Assembly (NCBI RefSeq): GCF_000196735.1
Contig: NC_014551.1
Span: 624,501-688,500, forward strand
DNA: 64,000 bases
Source of the DNA: Bacillus amyloliquefaciens DSM 7 = ATCC 23350
Lineage (GTDB): Bacteria > Bacillota > Bacilli > Bacillales > Bacillaceae
Direction of reading: 5' to 3'
Both the position numbers and the translations under genes were made by a program. Below are positions 17,021 through 25,985 of the stretch, piece after piece. Positions within the stretch are counted from its first letter, which is position 1; every line of letters starts with the position of its first letter. Under the pieces are notes generated by a model, which saw only the letters and a list, made by a program, of their open reading frames with translations, searched no databases and was not told the DNA's origin.

Positions 17021-18559
17021 TTACTGCTTTTCTGTGACGTCCATCGGTCTCATCATGTCATAATCTTCATGTTCTAAAATATGACAATGCCATACGTACC
17101 GTCCGCTGTAAGGCGCGAATGTCGCCGCGATTCTGATGACTTCTCCGGAGTGCGCCTGCACGGTGTCTTTCCAGCCTTTTTCACTTGGAGGCGGCGGGAC
17201 GGCGGGGCCTGTATACACAATGTCGCCGAATTTGTTATAACGTTCTAAGTCAAAAGGACGCCGGTCAAGGACTTGGAAGGAAACCAAGTGCAGGTGTATC
17301 GGATGGGTTCCCCGCGTCGGGTTGATAATCGACCAGATTTCCGTTGAGCCGAGCCGCGGCGCTTCTGTCACGGGATCATGCCAGCGCTTGTTATTGAGTG
17401 TTAAAACCGGCCGGCCGTATTTGTCTTGCGTGTTTGTGAGTTTAAGCGTCCTGATATTGTGTATTCTTTTTGATGTCATATCAGGCATGGCTGACAGATA
17501 TTTAGGCTTCCGGCTGGTGTCTTCTCCCTTCAGCGGTTTTGTGACGCGGAATTGCATCACATTGGCGTCGGTATCCGGATTGACGTCGCCCCCGCAGCCG
17601 GTGCCGTTCGTTAAAATAATATGTTCTCCGTCAAAAGCGGAGAAATCAATGAGCACATCATACCGCTCAGCCGGGGCTAAGCTGATGGACTGTGTCTTGA
17701 CAGAACGGGGGAGCAGTCCGCCGTCAGAACCGATTTGAATAAACCGGCCGCCATTATTGAGCGAGAGGGAAAATGTTCTCGTATTTGAGGCGTTAAGGAT
17801 ACGGAAACGATATGTCCGCGGTTCGACTTCCATATACGGCCACGCTTTGCCGTTGACGAGAATGGTATTTCCGCAAAGGAATGGAACGATTGAAGGATTC
17901 GGCAGCGTTTCGGAAGGATTATCGGGCCCGCTCGGATAAAACAAGGAACCGTCGTCATTTAACGTGCGGTCCATAATCATAAGCGGTACGTCGTATTCTC
18001 CGGCGGGAAGCTTCAGCTGCTTTTCTTTTCGCTCGCGGATGATATACATGCCGGCAAGCCCGGCGTACACATTGAGCCTCGTAATTGCCATGGCGTGGTC
18101 GTGATACCATAATAGCGCCCCGCGCTGTTTGTTTGGATAGTGGTATACCTCTTTTTCAAAATAAGGCCCCTTCTCCTTGAAATCCCGTGTGAACCAGGCT
18201 TCCGGATAGCCGTCGCTGTCCGGCGGCGTTGCTCCTCCGTGTAAATGGACGACGGTTTTGACGTCGGGTTCCTGATGGCCGCCCTCTGAATGGTGAATGG
18301 TATGGTCCACAGGGAGAAAATGCTTATCCGGCAGGTCATTCATCCATTTAATATAGACGTTCTCATCTTGGTTCACGTCGATCGTCGGGCCGGGAAACAA
18401 ACCGTTATAGCCCCACAGCCGGGTCGGCGGGAGATCACGGTGCAGCTTGTGAAAGCATTCCTTCATCGTGACTTCATAATACGTGCTGCCGTTTGATGTC
18501 TTCTGCGGCTTCAGTGTTTCGATAATCGGCAGTTCATCTGCAAATTTTTCAAGTGCCAT
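17021..18559 (-). CDS. cotA: Spore coat laccase CotA
   Basis: 512 residues; a multicopper oxidase of the outer spore coat that makes the brown spore pigment and oxidises bilirubin and phenols. All copper motifs are present: VVHLHGG (near residue 103), WYHDHAM (near 151), THPIHLH (near 419) and HCHILEHEDYDMM (near 491) with the type-1 axial Met. No signal peptide, as expected for a protein made in the mother cell. GGACAGGATG precedes the ATG. I could not identify a convincing SigK promoter by eye, although late sporulation control is known for this gene. Confidence 0.96.
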   Translation of the reverse strand: MALEKFADELPIIETLKPQKTSNGSTYYEVTMKECFHKLHRDLPPTRLWGYNGLFPGPTIDVNQDENVYIKWMNDLPDKHFLPVDHTIHHSEGGHQEPDVKTVVHLHGGATPPDSDGYPEAWFTRDFKEKGPYFEKEVYHYPNKQRGALLWYHDHAMAITRLNVYAGLAGMYIIRERKEKQLKLPAGEYDVPLMIMDRTLNDDGSLFYPSGPDNPSETLPNPSIVPFLCGNTILVNGKAWPYMEVEPRTYRFRILNASNTRTFSLSLNNGGRFIQIGSDGGLLPRSVKTQSISLAPAERYDVLIDFSAFDGEHIILTNGTGCGGDVNPDTDANVMQFRVTKPLKGEDTSRKPKYLSAMPDMTSKRIHNIRTLKLTNTQDKYGRPVLTLNNKRWHDPVTEAPRLGSTEIWSIINPTRGTHPIHLHLVSFQVLDRRPFDLERYNKFGDIVYTGPAVPPPPSEKGWKDTVQAHSGEVIRIAATFAPYSGRYVWHCHILEHEDYDMMRPMDVTEKQ

Positions 18560-18628
18560 TATTCATCCTGTCCTTATCATTTATTGAAATCCTGTACTAC
18601 AGTTAATGCTGTCTGGAACAGGTTGGTT

Positions 18629-18664
18629 AAAAAAACACCCGCCCTTTTTTGAGGGCGGGTGTTT
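18629..18664 (-). terminator. Terminator of gabP
   Basis: AAACACCCGCCC (18633-18644) and GGGCGGGTGTTT (18653-18664) form a 12-bp perfect stem with T run on the minus strand. Confidence 0.95.
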
Positions 18665-18668
18665 GCGG

Positions 18669-20054
18669 TTATTGCGCAACCCGGCTTGCGGAAGCGTTCT
18701 CTTTCGGTTTTTGTTTTTTGTGGAATACATATGAGGCAAGGACCACTAATGTAATAAATCCTGTCAGCAGAAATTCAGACCGCATTGAGCTGATAAACAG
18801 CATAGATAACAAGATGGCGCAAATAGCGATGATCGTCAGGTAGGTTAAGTATGGGTAGCACCACATTTTGATTTTAAGAGATTCAGGGTTTGTCCGTTCA
18901 ATTCTCTTTCTCATTCTCAGGTGTGAGACTGCGATGACGAGATAGACGAGCAGTGCGATTGCCCCTGATGAATTGACCAGAAACAAAAATACGGAGTCAG
19001 GAGAAAAATAGTTCATCACAACGGCAATATAGGAGAAAAAGGTGCCGGCGACAATGGCTTGAACCGGTACGCCTCTTTTGCTCAGTTTCATAAACCGCCG
19101 CGGCGCTTCATTACGCTCTGCCAGTGAATACAGCATCCGTGATGTTGTATAAAGCCCGGAGTTCAGGCAGGACAGAACGGCTGTCAGGACGATGAAATTC
19201 ATGAGCTGAGCGGCCGCGGGAACCCCGATATGGCCTAAAACGGCAACGAAGGGGCTTTCCAGAACATTGGCTGAATCCCACGGAAGCAGCGTGACCACAA
19301 CCGTAATGGAGCCGACGTAAAAAATGATGATCCGCCAAACGACTGAGCGGGTCGCTTTTGTTACGGATTCGACCGGGTTTGACGTTTCTCCCGCTGCGAT
19401 TGCGACGATTTCAGATCCCATGAAAGAAAAAATAACGACGACGATGCCGAGCAGAACGGAGCTTGGCCCTTTTGGGAGAAATCCGCCGTTGCCCGTCAGG
19501 TTTTCAAGTCCGACCGGTTTGCTGCCGGGGACGAGGCCGAAAATAAACGCAAAACCCGCGATTAAGAAGACAACGATAGTCGCCACCTTCACTAAGGAAA
19601 GCCAGTATTCAAATTCGCCGAACGATTTAACTGAATAAATATTCGTCAGTGTTAACAGCACGGTCAGAAGCAGACTCGTCAGCCATAACGGAATGCCGGG
19701 GAACCAGTACTGGATGATTCCGGCGCCCGCAATTGCTTCAATGGCAATGACGATGACCCAGAAAAACCAATACAGCCATCCGATGGTATAACCGGCCCAC
19801 GGACCGATGGCGTCATGTGCGTACTGTGAAAACGAACCGCTTGTCGGGTTGACGGAGGACATTTCCCCCAGCATCCTCATAATAAAAATCACTAATAGTC
19901 CTGCTAATGCATAGGAGACAATTGCTCCAGGTCCGGTGGAATGAATGACGGATCCGCTTCCGACAAATAATCCGGCGCCGATCACGCCGGCAATTGAAAT
20001 CATTGTCATATGCCGGGTTTTTAATCCCTTCGATAAAGAATTAGGCTGATTCAT
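18669..20054 (-). CDS. gabP: GABA permease
   Basis: 461 residues, about twelve transmembrane segments, amino acid-polyamine-organocation (APC) superfamily. The helix-1 motif SIAGVIGAGLFVGSG and the helix-6 region SFMGSEIVAIAAGE are typical of amino acid transporters. Takes up 4-aminobutyrate, and in B. subtilis also proline analogues, as a nitrogen source. AAAAGGAGGC lies before the ATG. A full TnrA consensus box 86 bp upstream predicts induction during nitrogen limitation. Confidence 0.93.
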   Translation of the reverse strand: MNQPNSLSKGLKTRHMTMISIAGVIGAGLFVGSGSVIHSTGPGAIVSYALAGLLVIFIMRMLGEMSSVNPTSGSFSQYAHDAIGPWAGYTIGWLYWFFWVIVIAIEAIAGAGIIQYWFPGIPLWLTSLLLTVLLTLTNIYSVKSFGEFEYWLSLVKVATIVVFLIAGFAFIFGLVPGSKPVGLENLTGNGGFLPKGPSSVLLGIVVVIFSFMGSEIVAIAAGETSNPVESVTKATRSVVWRIIIFYVGSITVVVTLLPWDSANVLESPFVAVLGHIGVPAAAQLMNFIVLTAVLSCLNSGLYTTSRMLYSLAERNEAPRRFMKLSKRGVPVQAIVAGTFFSYIAVVMNYFSPDSVFLFLVNSSGAIALLVYLVIAVSHLRMRKRIERTNPESLKIKMWCYPYLTYLTIIAICAILLSMLFISSMRSEFLLTGFITLVVLASYVFHKKQKPKENASASRVAQ

Positions 20055-20097
20055 TCTTTGCCTCCTTTTAATTTGTTTATGCTGAATATTCCGACAA

Positions 20098-20156
20098 GTT
20101 TTATTTTATCATAAATACATATGACTTTTGAAAATGATGTAAGAAAATATGACATT
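20098..20156 (-). promoter_or_regulatory. TnrA box and promoter of gabP
   Basis: TGTAAGAAAATATGACA (20140-20156) matches TGTNANAWWWTMTNACA at every position. On the minus strand a -10 TAAAAT (20110-20105) puts the start near 20098, so the box centre is at about -50, the usual activating position. The -35 is poor. The remaining sequence up to mneS (20157-20416) shows nothing else I can assign. Confidence 0.85.
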
Positions 20157-20430
20157 TTTTCTCGTTCGTACAGCAGAAGGAAAAGAAATAATTTTCTGTG
20201 ATTTATATGTTTTGATGGTATTGAAAATAATTCCATATAAGCAGAGCGGCAAGAAGCCTTGGTACGATTGGGATGACTGGGGTTTCGTGAATAAAAATAA
20301 TTTGCCTGTATGCACAAATGTTCTATGATTACTATTTTTCTGTGGAAAGTGAATCATGTTTCTATAGACCCACTGTGCCTTCGCTTTGTATGATAATGAA
20401 GGAAAAAATGAACGGGAAGGAGGGTTTTCA

Positions 20431-21258
20431 GTGGAGAGATATCATGAATTGAAAAAAGGCGAAACCGGAGCGATTGTCAGTATTGCCGCATATGCAGTAT
20501 TGTCGGCTGTGAAGCTTGTGATCGGCTATTTGTTTCACTCAGAGGCGCTTCAAGCCGACGGTTTAAACAACACGACTGATATCGTGGCATCTGCCGCTGT
20601 TTTCATCGGTTTGCGCATCTCTCAGAAACCTCCTGACGAAGATCATCCTTACGGCCACTTTCGGGCGGAGACCGTCGCGTCACTTATCGCTTCCATTATT
20701 ATGATGCTTGTCGGAATGCAAGTGCTGTTCAGCGCCGCACAATCTATTTTTTCCGTAAAAGAGGAAACACCGGATATGATTGCTGCCTGGACGGCTGCGG
20801 GGAGCGCCGTCGTGATGCTGATTGTCTACCGCTATATAAAAGGGCTTGCCAAAAAGGTAAACAGCCAAGCCCTTTCAGCCGCGGCTGCTGATAATAAATC
20901 AGATGCGCTCGTCAGTATCGGCACGTTTATCGGAATTTTTGCTTCGCAGTTCCATTTGGCTTGGGTTGATACGGTCACGGCGTTTATCATCGGATTGATC
21001 ATCTGCAAAACCGCGTGGGATATTTTCAAAGAATCCTCTCATTCGCTGACTGACGGTTTTGATGTCAAAAATATTTCTGATTATAAAAAGACGATCGAAC
21101 AGATTGCGGGCGTCAGCCGTTTAAAAGATATTAAAGCGAGATATCTGGGCAGCTCCGTTCATATTGATGTCGTCATTGAAGTGCCGTCTGATATGAATAT
21201 TAAAGAGAGTCATGATATCGCAAATGAGGTAGAACGAAAGATGAAAGATGAAAGATGA
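20431..21258 (+). CDS. mneS: Manganese efflux CDF transporter MneS (YeaB), C-terminus lost by frameshift
   Basis: 275 residues from a GTG at 20431, six bases after AAGGAGGG (20417-20424). A cation diffusion facilitator: about six membrane helices, the motif SEALQADGLNNTTD with helix-2 Asp residues, DEDHPYGHFRAE, and ADNKSDALVS in helix 5. The cytoplasmic C-terminal domain stops at ERKMKDER. In another frame the sequence continues KDEHAIDHSHVHMEPLQLK to a TAA at 21308-21310, the usual end of this domain. Removing one of three tandem 7-bp repeats (21236-21256) restores a 290-residue protein, the length I recall for B. subtilis. Known role: Mn(II) export under MntR. Confidence 0.88.
   Translation: MERYHELKKGETGAIVSIAAYAVLSAVKLVIGYLFHSEALQADGLNNTTDIVASAAVFIGLRISQKPPDEDHPYGHFRAETVASLIASIIMMLVGMQVLFSAAQSIFSVKEETPDMIAAWTAAGSAVVMLIVYRYIKGLAKKVNSQALSAAAADNKSDALVSIGTFIGIFASQFHLAWVDTVTAFIIGLIICKTAWDIFKESSHSLTDGFDVKNISDYKKTIEQIAGVSRLKDIKARYLGSSVHIDVVIEVPSDMNIKESHDIANEVERKMKDER
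21236..21256 (+). repeat. Three tandem GAAAGAT units causing the mneS frameshift
   Basis: GAAAGAT occurs three times head to tail at 21236, 21243 and 21250. Two copies keep the CDF frame open to 21310; three copies create TGA at 21256-21258. This is typical of replication slippage. Confidence 0.9.
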
Positions 21259-21308
21259 ACATGCCATCGACCATTCACATGTTCATATGGAGCCTCTCCA
21301 GCTGAAAT

Positions 21309-21337
21309 AAAGCTTCCTTTCTAAAGGGAGCTTTTTT
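21309..21337 (+). terminator. Terminator after mneS
   Basis: AAAGCTTCC and GGGAGCTTT pair with one G-T, followed by T6. It directly follows the TAA of the restored mneS frame, supporting that TAA as the ancestral end. Confidence 0.8.
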
Positions 21338-21449
21338 CCTTTTGCGGACTGGAAACAATTCGCTGGAAACGTTTTTTTATACTGTTTATATTTTGTGGTA
21401 AAGTTAGGTTACGATAATTGAAATTTGAGAGATGACTAGGAGGAGAAGA

Positions 21450-22412
21450 ATGGCTTATAAAGAAGAGCTGCATCCGCTGCTGGAGAAAGCCGTTGAGCAT
21501 ATTGAAAACATCATCATAGGAAAACGGGATATCGCCATACTCAGCTTGGCCGCCATTCTCGCAAAAGGGCATGTGCTGCTGGAAGACGTGCCGGGAGTCG
21601 GAAAAACGATGATGGTCCGCGCTTTGGCCAAGCTGATCGGAGCTGACTTTAAGAGGATTCAGTTCACTCCGGATCTTCTGCCGTCAGATGTGACGGGTGT
21701 CTCTATTTATAATACGAAAACGATGGAATTTGAATACCGCCCGGGACCGATTATGGGGAATATCGTGCTGGCCGACGAAATTAACAGAACCTCTCCGAAA
21801 ACGCAGTCTTCTTTGCTTGAGGCGATGGAAGAGGGAAATGTCACGATTGACGGAAAGACAATGCGGCTGGCTGAGCCGTTTTTCGTCATGGCCACACAAA
21901 ACCCGGTTGAATATGAAGGAACATATCCGCTTCCTGAAGCCCAGCTTGACCGGTTTTTATTTAAGCTGAAGATGGGCTATCCGACTGCCGAGGAGGAGCT
22001 TAAGGTTCTGTCTTTGCAGGAAGGGCGCAATCCGCTTGAAACAATTGAGCCCGTCATTTCTAAAGAACAATTTATCAGTCTTCAGCAAAAGCTGGAGCAG
22101 GTGCGGGTGGATGATGGCATTAAAGCCTATATCGTCGGCATCACTCAGCATACCCGCCGGCATCCGTCCGTACATTTGGGCGTAAGTCCGCGCGGTTCGA
22201 TTTCATTAATGAAAGCCGCACAGGCATACGCGCTGCTTCATGATCGCGACTACGTCATTCCTGATGACGTCCAGTATTTGGCTCCGTATACGCTGCCTCA
22301 CAGAATGATCTTAACGGCCGAGGCGAAATTTAATGATGTCACGCCGGAAGCTGTGATCGAAGACATCATGCAGACGGAAAAAGTTCCCGTTCAAAGGATG
22401 TCGGTCCGATAA
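21450..22412 (+). CDS. yeaC: MoxR-family AAA+ ATPase YeaC
   Basis: 320 residues. Walker A GVGKT (about residues 47-51), Walker B IVLADEINR (about 104-112), sensor MATQNP and arginine-finger region LDRF are all present. MoxR ATPases act as chaperones for assembly of partner complexes and are nearly always followed by a DUF58 gene, as here. The ATG at 21450 follows AGGAGGAG (21438-21445). Its stop overlaps the yeaD start (TAATG). Substrate unknown. Confidence 0.92.
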   Translation: MAYKEELHPLLEKAVEHIENIIIGKRDIAILSLAAILAKGHVLLEDVPGVGKTMMVRALAKLIGADFKRIQFTPDLLPSDVTGVSIYNTKTMEFEYRPGPIMGNIVLADEINRTSPKTQSSLLEAMEEGNVTIDGKTMRLAEPFFVMATQNPVEYEGTYPLPEAQLDRFLFKLKMGYPTAEEELKVLSLQEGRNPLETIEPVISKEQFISLQQKLEQVRVDDGIKAYIVGITQHTRRHPSVHLGVSPRGSISLMKAAQAYALLHDRDYVIPDDVQYLAPYTLPHRMILTAEAKFNDVTPEAVIEDIMQTEKVPVQRMSVR

Positions 22413-23596
22413 TGAGAAAGAAAGTGCATTGGCTGCTATACGGCTGGAAGCTGCTTATTTTGGCCGTATTGACGGCAGCGGTCTTTTCTTATGCCATGTT
22501 TCAGGGCGGATTTGTGAGCTGGTTTTTATTTTATGCGTTTTTGCCGTTTACCGTTTACGCCGGGCTGGTCGCTGTGTATCCGCTGCGGGCGTTTCGGGTG
22601 ACGCGTGAGATTTCTTCTGCTCAATTAACCTCGGGTGACAGGCTGTCTGTCACCATCAGGCTGACGAGGCGCCTGCCGTTTCCGCTGACTTATATGGTCA
22701 TTGAAGATGTGATGCCGGAAACGCTTGGCGAGAGGCGCTGTGCGAAACAGCTCGTGTTTCCGTGGTTTCAAAAAAAGCTGACGTTTCAATATGAGCTGCC
22801 GCAGGCTCCGCGCGGAGAGCATCGTTTACATACGATAAGAGTGCGGACCGGAGATGTTCTCGGGCTTTTGGACAAGACGGCCTCGTTTTCGGTAACGGAT
22901 ACGGTCTTAGTTTTCCCGGCGTACGGGTCTGTACATTATAAGACGCAGACCGTATCCGGAGAAGAGGGTGCGGGTGCCGGCGCGCCGTTTCAGACTCACC
23001 GCTCCGCAATGGCCGCGAGCGTCAGAAATTATCAGCCGGGCGACCGGTTTTCCGCACTCGACTGGAAAACATCGGCGCGGCGCAATGAGCTGATGACGAA
23101 GGAATTTGACCCCTTGCAGAGTATGAATATGGTTCTCCTTTTGGACTGCACGCCGTCCCCTTCGTTTGAAGCCGCGGTCTCAGCCTCGGCATCCCTGCTT
23201 TACACGGCGCTTGTGAAGGGCTCTCCCGCGGGGTTTATTTCATTGGGGAACGACCGGACTGTTTTTCCCGTCCGGGAGGGAGAGCAGCATTTCAGAAATG
23301 TGCTGCGTTATCTGGCTGCAGTTTCAGAATCGGAAGAAGCTGATGCCGGCGGACGCTTAAGAAAAGAGCTGGCAGATCCGCGTGTCCGCAAAGCTTTTAT
23401 TGCCGTCGTGACGGGCAGCCTTACAGAAGAGCTTCTCAAACAGGCTGAGGCAGGACCTTTTGACATGACGGTGTTTTTGGCGAAAGAAACGAATGCCGTG
23501 CTTTCGGAAAAAGAACGGAATCTCGCTCTCATCTTCGCTCAGAAGAATATCAAGGTGCAAATGATCAGGGACAAACGGGTGTCCCATGTTGTTTAG
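22412..23596 (+). CDS. yeaD: DUF58 protein YeaD
   Basis: 394 residues. Two N-terminal membrane segments (about 10-50) are followed by a DUF58 domain with the signature VRNYQPGDRFSALDWKTSAR (about residues 203-222) and a vWA-like tail (NMVLLLDCTPSPS). Translationally coupled to yeaC. The MoxR-DUF58-transglutaminase arrangement is a widespread, poorly understood module. Confidence 0.9.
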   Translation: MRKKVHWLLYGWKLLILAVLTAAVFSYAMFQGGFVSWFLFYAFLPFTVYAGLVAVYPLRAFRVTREISSAQLTSGDRLSVTIRLTRRLPFPLTYMVIEDVMPETLGERRCAKQLVFPWFQKKLTFQYELPQAPRGEHRLHTIRVRTGDVLGLLDKTASFSVTDTVLVFPAYGSVHYKTQTVSGEEGAGAGAPFQTHRSAMAASVRNYQPGDRFSALDWKTSARRNELMTKEFDPLQSMNMVLLLDCTPSPSFEAAVSASASLLYTALVKGSPAGFISLGNDRTVFPVREGEQHFRNVLRYLAAVSESEEADAGGRLRKELADPRVRKAFIAVVTGSLTEELLKQAEAGPFDMTVFLAKETNAVLSEKERNLALIFAQKNIKVQMIRDKRVSHVV

Positions 23597-23614
23597 AAAG
23601 AGAGGTGGCGCGCC

Positions 23615-25822
23615 ATGCCGCATGACGAGAACCAGGGAAGCAGGCTGAGTCTGCTGCTGTTTTATTTTCTCGCTTTTTTATTGTTATGGGAATGGCTCAG
23701 GCCGCTGCACAATTTTACGGATACAAAACATACCGGTTTTTTCATCATTTTTATCGGTTTGGCATTTCTGCTGTCATTCTTCCGGATGAGGTGGTACGTC
23801 ACCGTGCCGTCCTGCATTCTGTTTACGTTGATCAGTATTCATATGCTGTTTTATAAAGGTTCGGTTTTTCAGCCGGAATGGCTCGCTTCTTTTTTGCGGG
23901 ACGTGATGCTGAATGCCCGGCACATCGGGACCGGAAGATGGAATGATATGAACCCGTCATTCCGCACATTGCTGTTTTTTGTGCTATTATGGCTGCTCGT
24001 ATATTTACTGCATTACTGGGTGATCTATCAGCGGAAAATATTATTCTTTTTTATCATGACGGTGGCCTATATCACCGTGCTTGATACGTTTACTCCCTAT
24101 GATGCCGCATACGCCGTCATCCGGATTGTCTTTATCGGCTTTTTGATGATGGGGCTTTTGAATATGGAGCGCATCCGCCTGACGGAACACATAGCGTTTA
24201 AAAAAAGGTTGATCATCAAATGGTTTCTGCCGCTGGCGCTGTTTATCTGCGCTTCCGTCCTATTCGGTCTGGCGGCTCCGAAATCAGATCCGAACTGGCC
24301 GGACCCCGTGCCGTTTCTGAAAAAAATAACAAATCACAAAGAGGTGCCCGCCGCTGAGAGCAAAATCGGCTACGGCAACCATGATGAAACATTAGGCGGG
24401 CCTTTTCAGCAGGACGATACGCCGGTTTTCACATGGAAGGGAAAAGAGCGGGCGTACTTCCGGGTGGAAACGAAGGATACATACACGGGAAAAGGCTGGG
24501 TGGAGACCGATCAGGGCATGTCCTATAAACTGAATGGCGGCAATGTGGAAGATATATGGTTTGACCGGAGTGTGCAGACGAGACGTTATACGGCGCAGGT
24601 GTCCATTGATGAGAATTATCTTTATAATCACGTCATGTATCCGATCGGCGTCTCCAATATTAAACCGAAGCACTCGATTCAGCTTGAAATGAACGGAAAC
24701 ACCGAGCAAATCACGCCGATCAGTGAACAAGTGGGCAGCATCCGCAATATGGGACGGTACACGGTGACTTTTCACGCGCCCGTCTTTAAACTGAATGACC
24801 TCAAAAAAGTGAAAGTGAAACGATACCGTGAGCAGAATCAATTCAATGACCGGTATCTGCAGCTTCCCGACAGCCTTCCGGAAAGAGTGAGACAGCTTGC
24901 CGACAGGCTGACGCGGGATCATCATAATATGTTCGATAAAGCGAAGGCGGTCGAGGATTATCTGGGATCTTCCGCATTTTCGTATGATACACAGGATGTC
25001 GCCGTTCCGGAGCACAACCAGGATTATGTGGATCAATTTTTGTTTGAAACGAAAAGAGGTTATTGTGATAACTTTTCTTCGGCAATGGCTGTGCTGCTGC
25101 GATCTGCGGGAATTCCCGCCCGCTGGGTGAAAGGCTATACATCCGGAGAATATAAAGGCGCGGGCGATCAAAACGGCCATCTTTATGAAGTCACAAACAA
25201 CAATGCCCATTCGTGGGTAGAAGTATATTTTCCGGATCAGGGCTGGGTGACGTTTGAGCCGACGAAAGGCTTCACCAATCCGACGGAGTTTACGTCAGAG
25301 CAGAATCATACAGCGGGAAAAGATGGCGGAAGCTCAGCGGGGAATTCGGATACACCGTCTGACAAGCAGCGCCAGGAAACAAAGCCCGAAAAAAAAGAAA
25401 CGCCGAAAAAGCGGGAGCACAGTGCGGCTCCGCATCCTGTGATGCACAATAAAACCGCGGCACAGCTGTGGCCGTATGCAGCTATCATCATCGTGATTTC
25501 AGCCGCGGCCGCGCTCGTCTGGGTGCTGCGGGCGCGCTGGATTCCGCATGTTGCAGCAGCCAGATTGAAGCGGCGCACGGATGAAGACGTCTTTTTCGAC
25601 GCATATGCCGCGCTGCTCCGCCAGCTGAAACGAAAAGGGTTCAGCAGGGGAGACGGAGAAACGCTCCGTGATTTTGCCGCGAGGATTGATGAGGCGTACC
25701 ATACAGACGACATGTCCGAGCTGACGCTGCGCTATGAGCGTGCTTTATACCGCAGCGATAATGCCGCAGAGCTTTGGAATGAATCGGTACAGTTGTGGGA
25801 AAATATAATTAAAACAAGATAG
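23615..25822 (+). CDS. yebA: Membrane-bound transglutaminase-like protein YebA
   Basis: 735 residues. About five or six N-terminal membrane helices (residues 1-225) precede an extracellular region with a transglutaminase core. The catalytic Cys is in RGYCDNFSS, the His in NNNAHSWVEV, and the acidic/Gln residues in FPDQGW. A Pro/Lys/Glu-rich linker (about 560-605), one more helix (about 618-640) and a C-terminal DUF4129 domain follow. The ribosome site GAGAGGTGG precedes the ATG. Third gene of the yeaC-yeaD-yebA operon. May cleave or cross-link proteins outside the membrane; substrate unknown. Confidence 0.9.
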   Translation: MPHDENQGSRLSLLLFYFLAFLLLWEWLRPLHNFTDTKHTGFFIIFIGLAFLLSFFRMRWYVTVPSCILFTLISIHMLFYKGSVFQPEWLASFLRDVMLNARHIGTGRWNDMNPSFRTLLFFVLLWLLVYLLHYWVIYQRKILFFFIMTVAYITVLDTFTPYDAAYAVIRIVFIGFLMMGLLNMERIRLTEHIAFKKRLIIKWFLPLALFICASVLFGLAAPKSDPNWPDPVPFLKKITNHKEVPAAESKIGYGNHDETLGGPFQQDDTPVFTWKGKERAYFRVETKDTYTGKGWVETDQGMSYKLNGGNVEDIWFDRSVQTRRYTAQVSIDENYLYNHVMYPIGVSNIKPKHSIQLEMNGNTEQITPISEQVGSIRNMGRYTVTFHAPVFKLNDLKKVKVKRYREQNQFNDRYLQLPDSLPERVRQLADRLTRDHHNMFDKAKAVEDYLGSSAFSYDTQDVAVPEHNQDYVDQFLFETKRGYCDNFSSAMAVLLRSAGIPARWVKGYTSGEYKGAGDQNGHLYEVTNNNAHSWVEVYFPDQGWVTFEPTKGFTNPTEFTSEQNHTAGKDGGSSAGNSDTPSDKQRQETKPEKKETPKKREHSAAPHPVMHNKTAAQLWPYAAIIIVISAAAALVWVLRARWIPHVAAARLKRRTDEDVFFDAYAALLRQLKRKGFSRGDGETLRDFAARIDEAYHTDDMSELTLRYERALYRSDNAAELWNESVQLWENIIKTR

Positions 25823-25824
25823 TC

Positions 25825-25853
25825 TTGACCGCATATCGTCCTGTTGTTAGAAT
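25825..25853 (+). promoter_or_regulatory. Sigma-A promoter of guaA
   Basis: TTGACC (25825-25830), 17-bp spacer, TAGAAT (25848-25853). A strong match; the start is expected near 25860, giving a leader of about 125 nt. The -35 begins just three bases after the yebA stop. Confidence 0.85.
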
Positions 25854-25868
25854 AAATGAATGTTAAAT

Positions 25869-25953
25869 GGGAGCCCGGGAGCGTTAAAAAGCCGGGCTTC
25901 CGGACAAGTCTTGCGCGACAGAGGGCTGAACGTGTGTCCTCCGTTTTTTCTGT
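25869..25953 (+). promoter_or_regulatory. Structured guaA leader RNA, possible attenuator
   Basis: A 10-pair stem GGGAGCCCGG (25869-25878) with CCGGGCTTCC (25892-25901) is followed by GGACA (25902-25906). GGACA can pair with TGTCC (25935-25939 region), in competition with a weaker GAGG/CCTC hairpin that precedes CGTTTTTT. Not a purine aptamer: none of its conserved loops is present. The regulatory role is inference. Confidence 0.4.
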
Positions 25954-25985
25954 GTCAAAAACTTAGAGGAGATTAGGTGACAACC

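Noticed and set aside
18560..18640. SigK promoter of cotA
   Set aside because: Only weak CATA-like matches by eye; control is known from the literature but not supported here.
24392..25210. Long minus-strand open frame (272 codons) inside yebA
   Set aside because: It lies wholly opposite a well-supported gene, has no ribosome site that I can see, and its product has no recognisable domain. Antisense shadow.
25860..25985. Third purine riboswitch before guaA
   Set aside because: None of the conserved strings (ATATGG, GTTTCTACC, GACTA-G) is present.
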